64,000 nucleotides of DNA from Streptomyces wuyuanensis (lineage in GTDB: Bacteria > Actinomycetota > Actinomycetes > Streptomycetales > Streptomycetaceae): positions 63,894 through 127,893 of the forward strand of contig NZ_FNHI01000003.1 of assembly GCF_900103455.1 (NCBI RefSeq). Direction: 5' to 3'. The position numbers and the translations under genes were made by a program. Shown piece after piece: positions 54,962 to 63,512 of this stretch; position 1 is the stretch's first letter, and each line of letters starts with the position of its first letter. The notes under the pieces are model-generated. The model was not told where the DNA came from. It did not search any database and saw only the letters and a list, made by a program, of their open reading frames with translations.

Positions 54962-57190
54962 TCAGCCTCCTCCGCCCTGGCGGCGGAGCGCCGCGACCCG
55001 GCGGTAGAGCTCGACCGCCTCCGCGCCGCGGCCCAGTTGCTCCAGGCAGTGGGCCTGGTCGTTGCGGCTGGCCAGGGCGTCCGGGTGATCGGCGCCGAGA
55101 ACGCGTTCGCGGGACTCGGCGACCTGCTGGTAGACGGCGAGCGCCTCGCTCCAGCGGCCGAGCCAGCCCAGGCCGACCGCGACCTCCCGGCGGCTGACGA
55201 GCGTGTCCGGATGGTCGGCCCCCAGAACCTGCTCGCGGATGGCGCACACGTCACGGGCCTCGGCCATGGCCTCCTCCCAGCGGGCGAGCCGGCCCAGGTT
55301 CACTCCGAGCCCGTGGCGCGCGCGCAGGGTCTCCGGGTCGGCGGCGCCGTGCACCCGGGTGCGGTCCGCCACCAGCTCCCGGTACTGCTCCAGCGCCTCG
55401 GCGCTCCGCCCGAGCCGGCCGAGGCTGATCCCGATCTCGTAGCGTGCGGCGAGGGTGTCCGGGTGGTCGGGGCCGAGCGCCTGCGCACGGGCCGCCGCCA
55501 CGTCCCGGTAGGTCTGCAGGGCTTCGGTCCAGCGCCCCAGCTGGCCGAGGGCGTAGGCGACCTCGTAACGGGTCACGAGCGTGTCCGGATGCCCGGCTCC
55601 CAGCACCCTGGTGCGCGCCTCGGCGACCTCTTCCGCCATGCGGTAGGAGTCCTCGAGCCTGCCGAGGCGGCTCAGGTTGAAGGCGAGGTTGTGGCGGCAG
55701 CGGAGGGTGTCTGGGTGGTCCGGCCCGACGGTCCGCTCCCGGGAGGCGAGCACCGACGTGTAGGCCTGGTGCGCCTCGAAGTGCCGGCCGAGCCGGCCGA
55801 GGACGTACGCCATCTCCTGACGGGCGGCCAGGGTCTCCGGGTGGTCCGGTCCCAGGGCGCGTTCACGGCCCTCGGCGACACGGCCGAACTCCCGGAGCGC
55901 GTCGGCCGCCCGCCCGGTCCTGCTCAGGGTGAAGCCGACCTCGTAGCGGCTGGCGAGGGTGTCAGGGTGGTCGGGGCCGAGGGCGTGCTCGCGCTCGGTG
56001 GCGACCGCGCGGTGCACCTCGCCCGCCTCCTCCCAGCGTCCGAGCCGGCCGAGGCTGAGACCGGCGTTGTGCCGGCTGGTCAGCACGGCCAGCAGTTCGG
56101 GCGACGGGGTCGGCCGCTCGGGCCGGGGCAGCCGCACGGGCGCGGGACCGCGCAGATCAACGGCGGTGGTCCAGTCGCCGGTCAGGCCCACCGTGAAGTC
56201 GGGCGGCAGGGTCCGCAGGGTGGAGACGGTGACCGCCTTGTGGCCGGTCGTCATGCCGCGGGTCCAGGACGGCAGCCCCGGTTCCCCTCCGCCCGGCGGA
56301 TGCGGGGGCGGCGGCGCGGTACCGGCGACGGGCGTCGCCGTCGCGCGCCCGGCGCCGATCCTGCGGCGCAGGTCCTTGGCGTCGGAGGGCCGCTCCTCGG
56401 GGGTCTTGGCGAGCAGGTCGAGGACGATCTCCTCGATGAAGTCGGGGAGTTCCGGCCGGTGTCCGCGCAGCGGCCGGGGCGCCGTGTCCCGGTGGCCGAC
56501 GAGGATGGACCAGGAGTCGCCCAGGTCGAAGGGCGGCGCGCCGGTGGCGATCTCGTACAGCACGCACCCCAGGGAGTAGAGATCGCTGCGGTGGTCGACA
56601 TGGCCTCCGCCGATCTGCTCGGGGGACATGTAGTGGGGGGTGCCCATGGCGACACCCGTCCCGGTGAGCCGGGAGGTGAATCCGATGTCGTGGCCGAGCC
56701 GGGCGATGCCGAAGTCGCAGATCTTCACCGTGCCGTCGGTGAGCCGCATGATGTTGGCGGGCTTCAGGTCCCGGTGGACGATGTTCTGCTCGTGGGTGTA
56801 GGCGAGGGCGTCGGCGACCTGGTCCGCGATGTCGACGATGTCGGACACCGGCAGCGGATGCTGCTTGTTGTCCTCCATCAGCTGGCTCAGGTTGCGGCCC
56901 TCGAGCAGTTCCATGACCAGGTAAAGGACGCCCTCGTGCTCGCCGAAGTCGTGGACGACCGTCACCCCGCGGTGCTGGAGCGCGGCGGCGACCCGGGCCT
57001 CCCGGCGGAAGCGCTCCCGCAGTACCCGTATGAACGTCTGGTCGTGCTGCGGCCCGAGCGGTTTGAGGCATTTGACCGCGACCCGCCTGCCCAGTGACTC
57101 GTCGCGGGCCTGCCACACCTCGCCCATACCGCCCCGACCGATCAGTTCAAGCAGCCGGTACCGGCCTTGGATCAGCCTGGTGTCCGCCAT
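54962..57190 (-). CDS. Soluble Ser/Thr protein kinase with nine C-terminal TPRs
   Basis: The 742-residue protein has a Hanks-type kinase domain at about 11-275: GRGGMGEV glycine loop (18-25), ATP-binding Lys40, Glu64 of helix C, HRDLKPAN (139-146), DFG (159-161) and MGTPHYMSPEQIGGG. A Pro-rich linker (PVAGTAPPPPHPPGGGEPGL) follows. About 375 residues then hold nine near-identical 42-residue repeats of the kinesin-light-chain TPR type, each close to LGPDHPDTLASRYEVGFTL and ending in RER. There is no membrane helix, unlike PknB/AfsK relatives, so the TPRs probably choose partners in the cytosol. The MpaB-like gene ends 26 bp upstream and may be co-transcribed. Confidence 0.95.
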   Translation of the reverse strand: MADTRLIQGRYRLLELIGRGGMGEVWQARDESLGRRVAVKCLKPLGPQHDQTFIRVLRERFRREARVAAALQHRGVTVVHDFGEHEGVLYLVMELLEGRNLSQLMEDNKQHPLPVSDIVDIADQVADALAYTHEQNIVHRDLKPANIMRLTDGTVKICDFGIARLGHDIGFTSRLTGTGVAMGTPHYMSPEQIGGGHVDHRSDLYSLGCVLYEIATGAPPFDLGDSWSILVGHRDTAPRPLRGHRPELPDFIEEIVLDLLAKTPEERPSDAKDLRRRIGAGRATATPVAGTAPPPPHPPGGGEPGLPSWTRGMTTGHKAVTVSTLRTLPPDFTVGLTGDWTTAVDLRGPAPVRLPRPERPTPSPELLAVLTSRHNAGLSLGRLGRWEEAGEVHRAVATEREHALGPDHPDTLASRYEVGFTLSRTGRAADALREFGRVAEGRERALGPDHPETLAARQEMAYVLGRLGRHFEAHQAYTSVLASRERTVGPDHPDTLRCRHNLAFNLSRLGRLEDSYRMAEEVAEARTRVLGAGHPDTLVTRYEVAYALGQLGRWTEALQTYRDVAAARAQALGPDHPDTLAARYEIGISLGRLGRSAEALEQYRELVADRTRVHGAADPETLRARHGLGVNLGRLARWEEAMAEARDVCAIREQVLGADHPDTLVSRREVAVGLGWLGRWSEALAVYQQVAESRERVLGADHPDALASRNDQAHCLEQLGRGAEAVELYRRVAALRRQGGGG

Positions 57191-57216
57191 CGCGTGCTGT
57201 CGCCCCCGTCGCTTCG

Positions 57217-58077
57217 CTACGCCCTCCCCGGCCCGTCCAGTATGGCCGCCTGTCTGCGCAGTTTGTACGGTGCGGGCCTGCTCGCGGGCCCGAGTCGCGC
57301 CATCGCCTTCAAGATGTGACCTGGCGGCAGCTGCCAGCGCAGGCGTGAGGGGACGCAGCGCAGGGCGGTCCCCGTGGCGGCGAGGCGCCGGGTGACGCGG
57401 GCCGGCGGCGGCGCGGGCCGGCCGTAGAGCTCGTGGGCGTACGGGGGCAGCGCGTCGTACGCGAGCGCCGCCACGCGCCGCCAGACCAGTTCACGCGCCG
57501 GGACGAGCACGGGGTGGACGGGCGGGCGGCGAAGGAAGTCGTCGACGACGCGCGCGTCCGCGCCGGCTTCCAGCTCGGGACGCACGGCGGCGAAGTAGCC
57601 GGCGAGGGCCGCTCTCGTGGCGGGGACGGCGGCCGGGTCGAGTCCGACGAGGCGGGCGCTTGTACGGTGCTCGTCGATGTACCGGTCGGCCTGGGCGTCG
57701 GTGAGGGGGAACCCGGAACGACGCAGAACCTCCAGATACGAGTCCACTTCGGCGCAGTGCACCCAGAGCAGCAGTGCGGGGTCGTCCACGCCGAGGAGGC
57801 GGTGGATCCTGCGGACGCGCGCACCGGCCCGTTCGGCGGCCTCGGCGGTGCCGTAGGAGATGGTGCCGACGAAGTTCGCCGTGCGGAGCAGCCGGCCCCA
57901 GGCGTCCTTGCGAAAGTCACTGTTGATCATGACTCCGCGGACGGCACGGGGATGCAGTGCCTGGAGGTAGAGCGCACGGACACCGGCGATCCACATCATG
58001 GGGTCGCCGTGCATCTGCCAGGTGACCGACGCGGGGCCGAACAGGCCCGGGTCCCGGTCGTCGGCTTCGTCACTCAT
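57217..58077 (-). CDS. Oxygenase MpaB family protein (DUF2236)
   Basis: ATG 58077 gives 286 residues. Typical DUF2236 marks are VTWQMHGDPMMWIAGVRALYLQALHPRAVRGV (His residues ligating heme in relatives), TISYGTAEAAERAGARVRRIH and ALLLWVHCAEVDSYLEVLRR, with the WVH motif. The family includes MpaB' and latex clearing protein, heme b enzymes that cleave double bonds with oxygen. No signal peptide is visible, so the Streptomyces protein is probably cytosolic. Its stop lies 26 bp before the kinase gene on the same strand. Substrate unknown. Confidence 0.9.
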   Translation of the reverse strand: MSDEADDRDPGLFGPASVTWQMHGDPMMWIAGVRALYLQALHPRAVRGVMINSDFRKDAWGRLLRTANFVGTISYGTAEAAERAGARVRRIHRLLGVDDPALLLWVHCAEVDSYLEVLRRSGFPLTDAQADRYIDEHRTSARLVGLDPAAVPATRAALAGYFAAVRPELEAGADARVVDDFLRRPPVHPVLVPARELVWRRVAALAYDALPPYAHELYGRPAPPPARVTRRLAATGTALRCVPSRLRWQLPPGHILKAMARLGPASRPAPYKLRRQAAILDGPGRA

Positions 58078-58464
58078 ATGTCGACTGTGCCCCGTGCCTC
58101 CGGCCGGCACGCACGCGCCCGCGCGACCGGGCACCGAGGCCTCGGCACGGGAACGGCTGGACACGGGCTTGGAGGCCGGTGCCGGTGCTCCAGCGGTGCT
58201 GAGAGCGCCCTAGGACACCCTTGGCGTTTCCGGCCCGCGCGCCGCACGCGTTCGAACAAGCCCAGCTCAGGGCGAGTTGGCGATCCGAGGGCCCAACCTC
58301 CGCCCTTGGCCGCCTGGCTGGGGGGACACAGGACGAGGCCCCGTCGTCGGCGGTCGTCGCAGAAAGAGAGCGCCTCATTCGGCTGGCGGCCGCTCCGCCG
58401 ACGCTGCCCCGGCTGTTCCCCCGCTCGCCCCACGGGCACGGTGCGTCCGGCTCATGGACCCCCC
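58078..58464. other. Intergenic region, no supported gene
   Basis: About 390 bp between the start of the MpaB-like gene and the CBS remnant. Local base composition is less biased than in the genes and all six frames look non-coding. It may be decayed continuation of the CBS gene, but I recognise no motif. Confidence 0.55.
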
Positions 58465-58683
58465 TCACCAAGGGCCCGGTCCGTGGCCGCCCGCGCCTTG
58501 GGCGCGGCGCACCGGAAGATCGGTCGGCGGAGACGACGCCGACCACCCGGTCGTCCTCGTCGAGGACCGGGAGCCCGCTGATGTCGTGCTCGGCGAGCTG
58601 TTCGGCGACCTCCTGGAACGGGGTCGACGGCACGACCGAGACGACCGCCCCCACCTCACGCTTCCGACCTCGCTGTGCTTCAT
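58465..58683 (-). pseudogene. Remnant of a CBS-domain protein
   Basis: ATG 58683 starts MKHSEVGSV, the usual start of Streptomyces CBS-BON proteins. The frame then shifts and the CBS sequence PSTPFQEVAEQLAEHDISGL then PVLDEDDRVVGVVS is read in another frame. It shifts back to PTDLPVRRAQGAG and hits a stop at 58465. Only the first half of CBS domain 1 is left; the second CBS and the BON domain are absent. Two compensating frame changes plus truncation indicate a pseudogene. Hypoxic response proteins (Hrp1-like) of this type usually sit in the same stress islands as universal stress proteins. Confidence 0.75.
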
Positions 58684-58884
58684 GTTCGCCACTCCTGTCG
58701 AGCCGGCGCCCACAGGGCCCGGACGACCGAGGGCCACAGCACCGGGTGGCCGCCGCGCCGTCCCCGCGTGCGCCCACGGCCGTTCAACCGCGGCGGTCCG
58801 GAGCTCACAGGGGCCGAACAGACCGCTCGGTGGGGCCCAGTGGTCCCCGCGGTCCGCTCGCGGGGGACGGCCGGCTTGCCGAGC

Positions 58885-58900
58885 GGGACCGTTCGGCCCT
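58885..58900. promoter_or_regulatory. Motif GGGACCGTTCGGCCCT, stress-island site 1
   Basis: A near-palindrome about 75 bp upstream of the SHOCT protein start. It shares GGGRYCSTTCGGMCYY with sites at 59373 and 63513 (reverse). Candidate binding site for an OsdR/DosR-like response regulator; the assignment is inference. Confidence 0.45.
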
Positions 58901-58974
58901 CGCCTCCGCCGTCGTGGTCGAAGGATCGTGGAGGTACGAGGAGGGCGTCCACGACAGGGCGAGGAGGACCGGTC

Positions 58975-59265
58975 ATGTACTGGTACGGCCATGGCCCGGG
59001 AGGCTGGTTCATCGCACTCATGGCCGTCGGAGCGACGGCCTGGATCATTCTGCTGTTCGCGGTCTTCCTCCTGGCGCGCCGGACCGGCGCGGTCGGGACG
59101 CCGCCCGCAGGCGCCGAGCGGCCCCGGGCGGACGAGACGCGCTCTCCCACCAGGGCCGAGGAGATCCTTGCCGAGAGATTCGCCCACGGCGATATCGACG
59201 ACGAGGAATACCGGAGGCGCGCGGAGACCCTCCGCCGTTTCGGCCGTCCCGCCCAGCAGGGCTGA
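58975..59265 (+). CDS. SHOCT domain membrane protein, 96 aa
   Basis: ATG 58975 follows GAGGAGGA. The protein has one membrane helix (GWFIALMAVGATAWIILLFA) behind a short YWYGHGPGG N-terminus. It ends with a SHOCT domain (RAEEILAERFAHGDIDDEEY), the short C-terminal domain that mediates oligomerisation. Such proteins are found by the dozen in Streptomyces stress regions. The cytoplasmic SHOCT tail may recruit partners to the membrane. Confidence 0.92.
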   Translation: MYWYGHGPGGWFIALMAVGATAWIILLFAVFLLARRTGAVGTPPAGAERPRADETRSPTRAEEILAERFAHGDIDDEEYRRRAETLRRFGRPAQQG

Positions 59266-59372
59266 CCACGGCGGCCGTGGCTCCGGCCACGGCACGGTGG
59301 CGTGAGGTCCACGTCCCCGCGGCCGGTCCGCCGGACGGACGAGGCCCTTCAGCCCCGGCACTCAGGACCGAC

Positions 59373-59388
59373 GGGGTCCTTCGGCCCC
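59373..59388. promoter_or_regulatory. Motif GGGGTCCTTCGGCCCC, stress-island site 2
   Basis: A second copy of the GGGRYCSTTCGGMCYY motif, 94 bp upstream of the universal stress protein start at 59482. The sequence match is direct; function is inferred. Confidence 0.45.
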
Positions 59389-59481
59389 GGTGAACGGGCT
59401 CCCCGGCCCTGCCCTCCCGGTCGCCGTCGCGGCCATGCTGGGTCATAGCCGCCGGACCTGCCCAGAAGGAGGCACACGCAC

Positions 59482-60375
59482 ATGACTCGCCCTGTGACCG
59501 TCGGAGTGGACGGGTTCCCGGAGAGCCGGGCGGCCGCGGACTGGGCCGCGAGAGAGGCCCTGCTGCGGGAATCCCCCCTGCGCGTGGTGCACGCGGACGA
59601 GTGGCCGCGCATCCCCGCCATGCCTCCGGTCGACCGGGAGGAGCACCAGCGGGCCGCCGACACCGTACTCGAAGAGGCCTCGGGCGAACTGCGCAGGCGG
59701 TACCCGGAACTGGCGGTCTCCGCACGACGGGTGACCGGCCGTGCGGCCGCCGTCCTGGCCGTCGAGGCCGCCGACTCCCAGATGCTGGTCCTCGGGTCGC
59801 GCGGTCGGGGCGCCGTCGAGGGCTTCCTCGTCGGCTCGGTCGGCACGGCCACCGTCGGGCTCACGGACACACCGGTCGTGCTCGTACGTCCTCCGGGCGC
59901 TTCCCCGCCCGAGGCCCCACCGACCCGTGCGCCCGGGGACGCCGTGGTGGGCAGGGACGTCGTGGTGGGAGTGGACATCCACGAGAACGCCGACGCGGTG
60001 CTCGCCTTCGCCTTCGACGAGGCGGCGCGGCGGGGCTGCGGCGTGCGCGCCGTGCACGGGTGGTCGCTGCCGTTCGCGTTCAGCTACGCGCCCCGGCTCG
60101 ATCCCGGTGTACGTCAAGAAGTGGCCGACGGCATCGCCGCTGCTCTCGGCGAGCGGCTGCGGCCGTGGCGGGGACTGTACCCCTCGGTCAAGGCGGAGGA
60201 GCGGGTGCCCGTCGGCGCGCCCGCCGAGCAGGTGCTGTACGAGGCCGCCGACGCGGAACTCGTCGTCGTCGGCCGCCGGATCCGGCGGGCTCCGGTCGGC
60301 GGGCACCTCGGGCACGTCGCCCACGCCGTGCTGCACCACGCCACCGCTCCGGTGGCCGTCATAGCCCACGACTGA
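59482..60375 (+). CDS. Universal stress protein, tandem UspA domains
   Basis: ATG 59482 gives 297 residues with two USP domains. Domain 1: VTVGVDGFPESRAAADWAAR and LVLGSRGRGAVEGFLVGSVG, the ATP-binding G-x2-G-x9-GS loop. Domain 2: DVVVGVDIHENADAVLAFAF and VVGRRIRRAPVGGHLGHVAH, ending HHATAPVAVIAHD. It is close to the proteins at 18693 and 62336, so the window holds three paralogues. The nitroreductase gene begins 22 bp after its stop, so the two are probably one transcript controlled by the motif at 59373. Confidence 0.95.
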   Translation: MTRPVTVGVDGFPESRAAADWAAREALLRESPLRVVHADEWPRIPAMPPVDREEHQRAADTVLEEASGELRRRYPELAVSARRVTGRAAAVLAVEAADSQMLVLGSRGRGAVEGFLVGSVGTATVGLTDTPVVLVRPPGASPPEAPPTRAPGDAVVGRDVVVGVDIHENADAVLAFAFDEAARRGCGVRAVHGWSLPFAFSYAPRLDPGVRQEVADGIAAALGERLRPWRGLYPSVKAEERVPVGAPAEQVLYEAADAELVVVGRRIRRAPVGGHLGHVAHAVLHHATAPVAVIAHD

Positions 60376-60397
60376 CCCACCGGCCCAGGAGCGCGAC

Positions 60398-61384
60398 ATG
60401 ACCGCAGAGCCCCTCGACGCGACCGTCGTCACCACCCTCGTACGGGACGCCACGGCGGCCCCGTCCATGCACAACGCCCAGCCGTGGCGGTTCCGGTACC
60501 TCGCCGACCGCGGTGCGATCCGGCTCTTCGGGGATCCCGGGCGGGCCATGACGAGGGCCGACCCCGAGCAGCGCGCCCTGCATCTCGGCTGCGGCGCGGC
60601 ACTGTTCAACCTGAGGGTCGCGGTCGCCCACGCGGGGAGGGAGCCGGACACCGCACTGCTCCCCGATCCGGCCGAGCCGTGGCTCCTGGCGGAGGTCGAC
60701 ACGGACCGTCCGGTACGGCCCGACGACGACCTGGCCGCCCTCCACCCCGCGATTCACCGGCGTCACACCAGTCGCTTCCCGTTCACCGACGAGGACGTCC
60801 CCAGCGGCATTCTGGACGGGCTGCGCGCCGCCGCACGGATGGAGGGTGCGCGGCTCCACATGCCCGGTGCCTGGCACGTACAGGAGGTGCTGGACCTGCT
60901 GCACGACGCCGAGAGCCGCGAGTCGCTCGACCCGGAGGCACGGGAGGAACTGCTGCGCTGGACCGGCGCACCGGGCGGCGCGACATCGTCCGGGGACGGT
61001 ATCCCGGCACACGCCTTCGGACCCCGGCAGCACGATGTCACAGCCCCGGTACGGGACTTCGCCGCCGGACGGGCGGTGGCCGGCCGCGGCAGCGCCACGT
61101 TCGAGAAGCGGCCCCAACTCGCCCTGCTGGGAACCCCCCACGACAACGTCCTCGACTGGCTCACGGCCGGGCAGGCGCTGGAACGCGTCCTCCTCCAGGC
61201 CACCTCGGACGGTCTCGTCACGTCCCTGACGTCCCAGGCCCTGGAATGGCCGGAACTCCGCTGGGCACTGAGGGATCCCAGCTCTCCGATGGGGCATGTG
61301 CAGATGGTGATCCGCCTCGGGTACGGCCCCGAGGGCCCGGAGACCCCTCGCCGCCCGGTGGAGGACGTGCTGGAGTTCGCGTAG
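60398..61384 (+). CDS. Acg family FMN-binding nitroreductase-like protein
   Basis: The 328-residue protein has the Acg (Rv2032) pattern: DATAAPSMHNAQPWRFRYLA near the N-terminus (the nitroreductase SxxNxQPW motif), EQRALHLGCGAALFNLRVAV, HRRHTSRFPFTDEDVP and a C-terminal VQMVIRLGYGPEGPETPRRP. Acg proteins bind FMN in a flattened site, show little nitroreductase activity, and are among the most strongly hypoxia-induced DosR genes in mycobacteria. It follows a universal stress gene by 22 bp. It probably stores flavin or protects under stress. Confidence 0.93.
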   Translation: MTAEPLDATVVTTLVRDATAAPSMHNAQPWRFRYLADRGAIRLFGDPGRAMTRADPEQRALHLGCGAALFNLRVAVAHAGREPDTALLPDPAEPWLLAEVDTDRPVRPDDDLAALHPAIHRRHTSRFPFTDEDVPSGILDGLRAAARMEGARLHMPGAWHVQEVLDLLHDAESRESLDPEAREELLRWTGAPGGATSSGDGIPAHAFGPRQHDVTAPVRDFAAGRAVAGRGSATFEKRPQLALLGTPHDNVLDWLTAGQALERVLLQATSDGLVTSLTSQALEWPELRWALRDPSSPMGHVQMVIRLGYGPEGPETPRRPVEDVLEFA

Positions 61385-61426
61385 GACGTGCCGGAGTTCG
61401 TGCCGGAGACCGCAGGAGACCGTGCC

Positions 61427-62176
61427 TCAGTGCGCCGCGGCGACGATCCTGCGCCCGGTGAGGCGGGTGGGCGAGAGCACGATCCACAGGTCGCGCGGCC
61501 CTCCCGCCCAGGGTGTCGTCGGGGCCAGTTCCGCGAGGCGCCGGACCGCGTCCTCATCGGTGACGGCGCGCGCCGTTCCCACCGCCAGCACGCTCCACCC
61601 GCTGCTGAAGGCCTCGTCCACGCGGTCCACCTCGAAGGCGACCTCGCTGCCGGCGGCGAAGGCGGGCACCTTGCCGAGCGCGGTGCGGAAGGCGATGTCG
61701 GTCCCGTCGACGAGGTAGTTCACCGGCACGACGGCCGGTCCCTCGGGTGTCAGCACCCCGATCCGTCCGACTCCGTGCGCCGCCATCAGGGCCCGGCACT
61801 CCGTCTCGTCGAGTTCGGCCAGCCGGGCGGTTCGCAGGGCGACGCCCAGCCCCGGCGGCTCGTCCGCCGTCCCGCCGGACAGTTCGGCCACCGTCGTCTC
61901 CAGGGCGGCGGCGATCTGCTGCAACGTGGCCGCCTCCGGTGCGGCCGGCCACTCCTCCAGGTACTGGATGTAGGTGGTGGCCGCGCCGCTGCGCGCCGCC
62001 ACGTCCTCCCGGGTGAGCCCGAGTTGCCGGCGACGGGCCGCCAGCCTGCGGCCGATGTCGCTGCCCGGTCGCCACGAGGTCCCGGTACCCGGTCCCTCGG
62101 GAGATCCGGCGCCCGGTCCGTTCGGGGTACCCGGTCCGTTCGGGGTACCCGGTGCGTCGGGGGATGCGCTCGGCAT
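61427..62176 (-). CDS. XRE helix-turn-helix fused to pyridoxamine-phosphate-oxidase-like (PPOX) FMN domain
   Basis: The 249-residue protein has an unusual N-terminus with repeated GTPNGP (18-bp DNA repeats near 62120-62155). An XRE HTH follows (GRRLAARRRQLGLTREDVAA, RSGAATTYIQYLEEWPAAPE), then a split-barrel PPOX domain (about 115-245: CRALMAAHGVGRIGVLTPEG, PAVVPVNYLVDGTDIAFRTA, LGKVPAFAAGSEVAFEVDRV). The flavin or F420 cofactor could modulate DNA binding. Such fusions occur in actinomycete stress islands. It is convergent with the nitroreductase gene and may regulate the local group. Confidence 0.92.
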   Translation of the reverse strand: MPSASPDAPGTPNGPGTPNGPGAGSPEGPGTGTSWRPGSDIGRRLAARRRQLGLTREDVAARSGAATTYIQYLEEWPAAPEAATLQQIAAALETTVAELSGGTADEPPGLGVALRTARLAELDETECRALMAAHGVGRIGVLTPEGPAVVPVNYLVDGTDIAFRTALGKVPAFAAGSEVAFEVDRVDEAFSSGWSVLAVGTARAVTDEDAVRRLAELAPTTPWAGGPRDLWIVLSPTRLTGRRIVAAAH

Positions 62177-62335
62177 CGTCGTTCACCTCTCGTCACATCC
62201 GGTCGGCAGCGGAGACCCGTTCAGCGTGTCCGGCACCGCGTCCGGGCCGCTTGGGCCGGACGGCCCCGCGGTGGTCCCTCTGGGCCCACCCGGGACGCAC
62301 GCACCGGGCGTACGGCGCCGGGCCGGGTCATGCGC

Positions 62336-63247
62336 TCAGTCGTGGGCCACGACGGCCACCGGAGATTCGCAGTGGTGGATCACCGCATGGGTCACGGGCC
62401 CGACGTGTGCACCGACGCGCGAGGTGCGGACCCGCCGGCCCACGACCACGAGAGCGGCACCCTCGGCTGCGTGCACCAACCGCTCGGATGCGCCGCCGAC
62501 CGGCACGAGTTCGTCGACGCCGACCGAAGGGTACCGCTGCCGCCAGGGCGCGAGGACCTTCCCGAGCTCTGCGACCACATCCGGCCGCATCTCCCGCAGG
62601 GCCATTTCGAGTGCCAGCGCGTCCCGTCCGAAGGGCGGAAGCGACCAGCTGTGCACCGCGCCGAGGCGGCAACCGCGCAGGGCCGCCTCGCCGAACGCGA
62701 AGTCCAGGACCGGTTCGCATGCCTCGCGGACGTCCACACCGACGACCACCGGGCCGGAATCGTCGGCGGCCTCCCGGCTCCGACCGGAACGCGGCCGGTC
62801 CGCCGAGAGCGGCTCCGCGTACGCCTCGCCCTCCGGACGCGGCCGGCGGTCGGGCCGCACGAGGACGACCGGCCGGTCGGTCTCGATGATCGTCGCCATC
62901 GCCACGGACCCGAGGAGGAATCCCCTGACGCTCCCCAGGCCGCGGGAGCCGAGCACCACGAGCTCGGCCTCGGCCGCTTCGCGGGCCAGGACGGGCGGGG
63001 GCCTGCCGGACAGCCGGTCCACGCGGACCTCGAGTCCGGGGCACCCGGCGCGCAGGGCTTGCGCGGTGCCGGACAGCACGTCGTCGCCCGAGCCCCCCTC
63101 GTCCGCGCCGCCACGGGGCGGATCCGGCGAGTCCGCCACGAGTACGAGGCGCAGGGCGACCTTCCGCAGTACGGCTTCGCGGGCCGCCCACTCGGCCGCG
63201 GCGGCACTCTCGGCTGATCCGTCCACACCGACGGTCACATGCGGCAT
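62336..63247 (-). CDS. Universal stress protein, tandem UspA domains
   Basis: ATG 63247 (MPHVTVGVDGS) gives 303 residues; the frame is open further upstream through a repeat array and should not be extended. Domain 1 has GVDGSAESAAAAEWAAREAV and the LVVLGSRGLGSVRGFLLGSV ATP loop. Domain 2 has GPVVVGVDVREACEPVLDFA and VVGRRVRTSRVGAHVGPVTH. Arg-rich inter-domain linker at about 145-165. It is transcribed away from the Rv1733c-like gene at 63676. The 8-bp repeat array in its leader lies 28-124 bp before the start codon. Confidence 0.95.
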   Translation of the reverse strand: MPHVTVGVDGSAESAAAAEWAAREAVLRKVALRLVLVADSPDPPRGGADEGGSGDDVLSGTAQALRAGCPGLEVRVDRLSGRPPPVLAREAAEAELVVLGSRGLGSVRGFLLGSVAMATIIETDRPVVLVRPDRRPRPEGEAYAEPLSADRPRSGRSREAADDSGPVVVGVDVREACEPVLDFAFGEAALRGCRLGAVHSWSLPPFGRDALALEMALREMRPDVVAELGKVLAPWRQRYPSVGVDELVPVGGASERLVHAAEGAALVVVGRRVRTSRVGAHVGPVTHAVIHHCESPVAVVAHD

Positions 63248-63275
63248 GACGACGACCTCCTGGGGAACGAACGGC

Positions 63276-63371
63276 GGGACCACGGGACCACGGGACCACG
63301 GGACCACGGGACCACGGGACCACGGGACCACGGGACCACGCGACCACGCGACCACGCGACCACGCGACCAC
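63276..63371. repeat. 8-bp tandem repeat, 12 units (GGGACCAC x8, GCGACCAC x4)
   Basis: Eight units of GGGACCAC are followed by four of GCGACCAC without interruption, then a degenerate GGGACCGG. The array lies in the 5' leader/promoter of the universal stress gene that starts at 63247 on the minus strand. The GGGAC half-site recalls DosR-type boxes, so copy number might alter regulation; that is speculation. Confidence 0.95.
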
Positions 63372-63512
63372 GGGACCGGCGGTGGCGGTGACGGCGGGAC
63401 TCGAGGGGCCCGCAGGGGGAGCGACGGGGACGGCGGGGCTCGGGTCGACGCGGCGGCGGGCGCCGACGGCCTGCCCGGACTTCAGCCTCCCCGCGCGGGA
63501 GCGGCGGAGGCA

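Noticed and set aside
62336..63355. Upstream-extended start of the universal stress protein through the repeat array
   Set aside because: The extension encodes a repetitive Trp-Ser-Arg-Gly-Pro series from the 8-bp repeats; ATG 63247 starts the conserved VTVGVDGS domain.
63276..63371. Repeat array as a CRISPR
   Set aside because: Units are 8 bp without spacers; this is a simple tandem repeat.
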